Assembly: GCF_019343475.1 (NCBI RefSeq)
Contig: NZ_CP072453.1
Location: 4,216,001-4,280,000 of the forward strand
Length of the DNA: 64,000 nucleotides
Direction: 5' to 3'
Source: Providencia sp. R33
Lineage (GTDB): Bacteria > Pseudomonadota > Gammaproteobacteria > Enterobacterales > Enterobacteriaceae
The notes beneath the pieces are model-generated. The model was not told where the DNA came from, did no database searches, and saw only the letters and a program-made list of their open reading frames with translations. Position 1 is the first letter of the stretch; each line of letters opens with the position of its first letter. Below are positions 62,887 through 64,000 of this stretch, one piece after another. The position numbers and the translations under genes were made by a program.

Positions 62887-64000
62887 ATGAACATTAAGAA
62901 CATCACTCAGTTACCTGATGGGTACCTGAGCCGGACTCCTCTATTCCAATTTATCCTACTATCGTGCTTATTCCCTTTGTGGGGATGTGCCGCAGCACTA
63001 AATGATATTTTAATTACCCAGTTCAAAAGTGTCTTTGAACTCAGTAACTTCGCGTCAGCTTTAGTACAAAGTGCGTTCTATGGCGGGTACTTTTTAATCG
63101 CTATTCCAGCCTCTTTAGTGATCAAAAAAACCAGCTATAAATATGCGATTATGGTGGGGTTAATTCTCTATATCGCAGGTTGCAGTATGTTTTTCCCTGC
63201 GTCTCATATGGCGACTTATACCATGTTCTTGGCGGCAATCTTCGCCATTGCGATTGGTTTAAGCTTCCTTGAAACTGCAGCGAACACCTATAGCTCGATG
63301 ATTGGCCCTAAACAATACGCTACATTACGCTTAAATATCAGCCAAACGTTCTACCCAATCGGTGCTGCGGGTGGGATCTTACTGGGCAAATATTTAGTGT
63401 TCTCTGAAGGGGATAGCTTACAAAGTCAGATGGCAAGCATGAATGCAGAGCAAATTCATGAATTTCGCTTAGCAATGTTGGAAAACACCCTCGAACCTTA
63501 CCGCTATATGATTATGGTATTAGTGGTCGTGATGATCCTCTTCCTCATTACCAAATTCCCTAAATGTAAAGTAGCAGAAACCCAAGATCATAAACGCCCA
63601 ACTGCATTAGAAACCTTAAGATATTTAGCAAAAAATAGCCGCTTTAGAAAAGGGATCATCGCCCAGTTCTTATATGTAGGTATGCAAGTTGCGGTTTGGT
63701 CATTCACTATTCGTTTAGCGCTGGAAATGGGTGATATTAACGAACGTGATGCCTCGAATTTCATGGTGTACAGCTTTGCGTGTTTCTTTATCGGTAAGTT
63801 TATCGCCAATATATTAATGACTCGCTTTAATGCCGAAAAAGTCCTGATTATTTACTCGGTGATTGGTGCGCTGTTCTTAATTTATGTTGCCTTTATTCCA
63901 AGCTTCACAGCGGTCTATGCTGCGGTGATGGTCAGTATTCTGTTTGGGCCTTGCTGGGCAACAATTTATGCAGGTACATTGGATACAGTAGACAACGAAC
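62887..64000 (+). CDS. deoP: FucP-family MFS sugar permease, probable deoxyribose transporter (3' end outside window)
   Basis: The frame opens at ATG 62887 (AGGG upstream) and runs off the window after 371 codons. It encodes a polytopic major-facilitator protein of the fucose permease type (FPLWGCAAALNDILITQFK in the first helix region; QSAFYGGYFLIAIPASL; FLETAANTYSSMIG). Following deoK by 107 bp and in the same direction, it corresponds to DeoP, the 2-deoxyribose/H+ symporter of Salmonella. Full-length members have about 440 residues. Confidence 0.82.
   Translation, partial: MNIKNITQLPDGYLSRTPLFQFILLSCLFPLWGCAAALNDILITQFKSVFELSNFASALVQSAFYGGYFLIAIPASLVIKKTSYKYAIMVGLILYIAGCSMFFPASHMATYTMFLAAIFAIAIGLSFLETAANTYSSMIGPKQYATLRLNISQTFYPIGAAGGILLGKYLVFSEGDSLQSQMASMNAEQIHEFRLAMLENTLEPYRYMIMVLVVVMILFLITKFPKCKVAETQDHKRPTALETLRYLAKNSRFRKGIIAQFLYVGMQVAVWSFTIRLALEMGDINERDASNFMVYSFACFFIGKFIANILMTRFNAEKVLIIYSVIGALFLIYVAFIPSFTAVYAAVMVSILFGPCWATIYAGTLDTVDNE

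Overview
The window looks like chromosome of a Providencia-type Morganellaceae bacterium (a relative of Proteus and Morganella). The grounds are a moderately AT-rich backbone and the enterobacterial-style genes arnT, soxR, dmsABC, rtcR/rtcB, rbn and deoR/C/K/P. This is inference from gene content, not from a search. No insertion sequence, rRNA operon, CRISPR array or intact canonical tRNA was seen.

Layout. 1-1.4 kb: 3' part of arnT. 1.4-6.9 kb: a MexGHI-like efflux operon (DoxX protein, adaptor, RND pump, then an untracked 57-aa ORF) facing a divergent soxR, with a SoxR-type 19-bp-spacer promoter between them. 6.9-26.5 kb: a large aromatic catabolic region. It holds a short-chain dehydrogenase, StyA/B-like flavin monooxygenase and reductase, isatin-hydrolase-like metal hydrolase, CrtI-like FAD oxidoreductase and SphA-like outer-membrane channel. 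A divergent AraC/XylS regulator follows, then iorA-iorB, thioesterase, 2-aminobenzoyl-CoA monooxygenase/reductase-like fusion, gentisate-dioxygenase-like cupin, FAH-family hydrolase, nitrilase-family hydrolase, maleate isomerase and a MarR regulator. 26.8-30.8 kb: Na+/H+ antiporter, an Ile/Thr leader peptide plus attenuator before a P-loop kinase, a flavin reductase and an AraC regulator. 31-35.5 kb: dmsABC and a chaperone. 35.7-38.1 kb: DoxX protein, a Phd/ParE-type toxin-antitoxin pair between direct repeats, a tRNA-like scar and a HEPN-like gene. 38.1-43 kb: the sigma54-dependent RNA repair locus rtcB, slipin and rtcR, with a Y-RNA/tRNA-like noncoding RNA in the leader. 43.2-59 kb: one 5264-residue inverse autotransporter adhesin. 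59.2-64 kb: rbn and a 2-deoxyribose locus (deoR, deoC, deoK, partial deoP).

The most interesting content is the catabolic region. Read together, the genes give an almost complete route from indole to central metabolism. Indole is epoxidised and oxidised to isatin and hydrolysed to isatinate (2-aminophenylglyoxylate). IorAB-type oxidative decarboxylation would give anthraniloyl-CoA directly. C5 hydroxylation by the monooxygenase/OYE fusion and thioester cleavage would give 5-hydroxyanthranilate. Gentisate-type 1,2-cleavage of this ortho-amino compound must leave an amide (maleamylpyruvate). The FAH enzyme would release pyruvate and maleamate, the nitrilase-family enzyme would remove ammonia, and maleate isomerase would give fumarate. 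Each family assignment rests on visible motifs; the pathway and its order are inference. Two pairs of XylS-type half-sites (TGCA-N6-GGNTA) and a third, partial one lie in the two control regions, suggesting that the AraC regulator controls both halves.

The second half of the cluster (about 19.16-25.92 kb) is visibly more GC-rich than its surroundings, so the pathway may have been assembled from two sources. The neighbouring SoxR-type pump may protect against redox-active or indigoid by-products.
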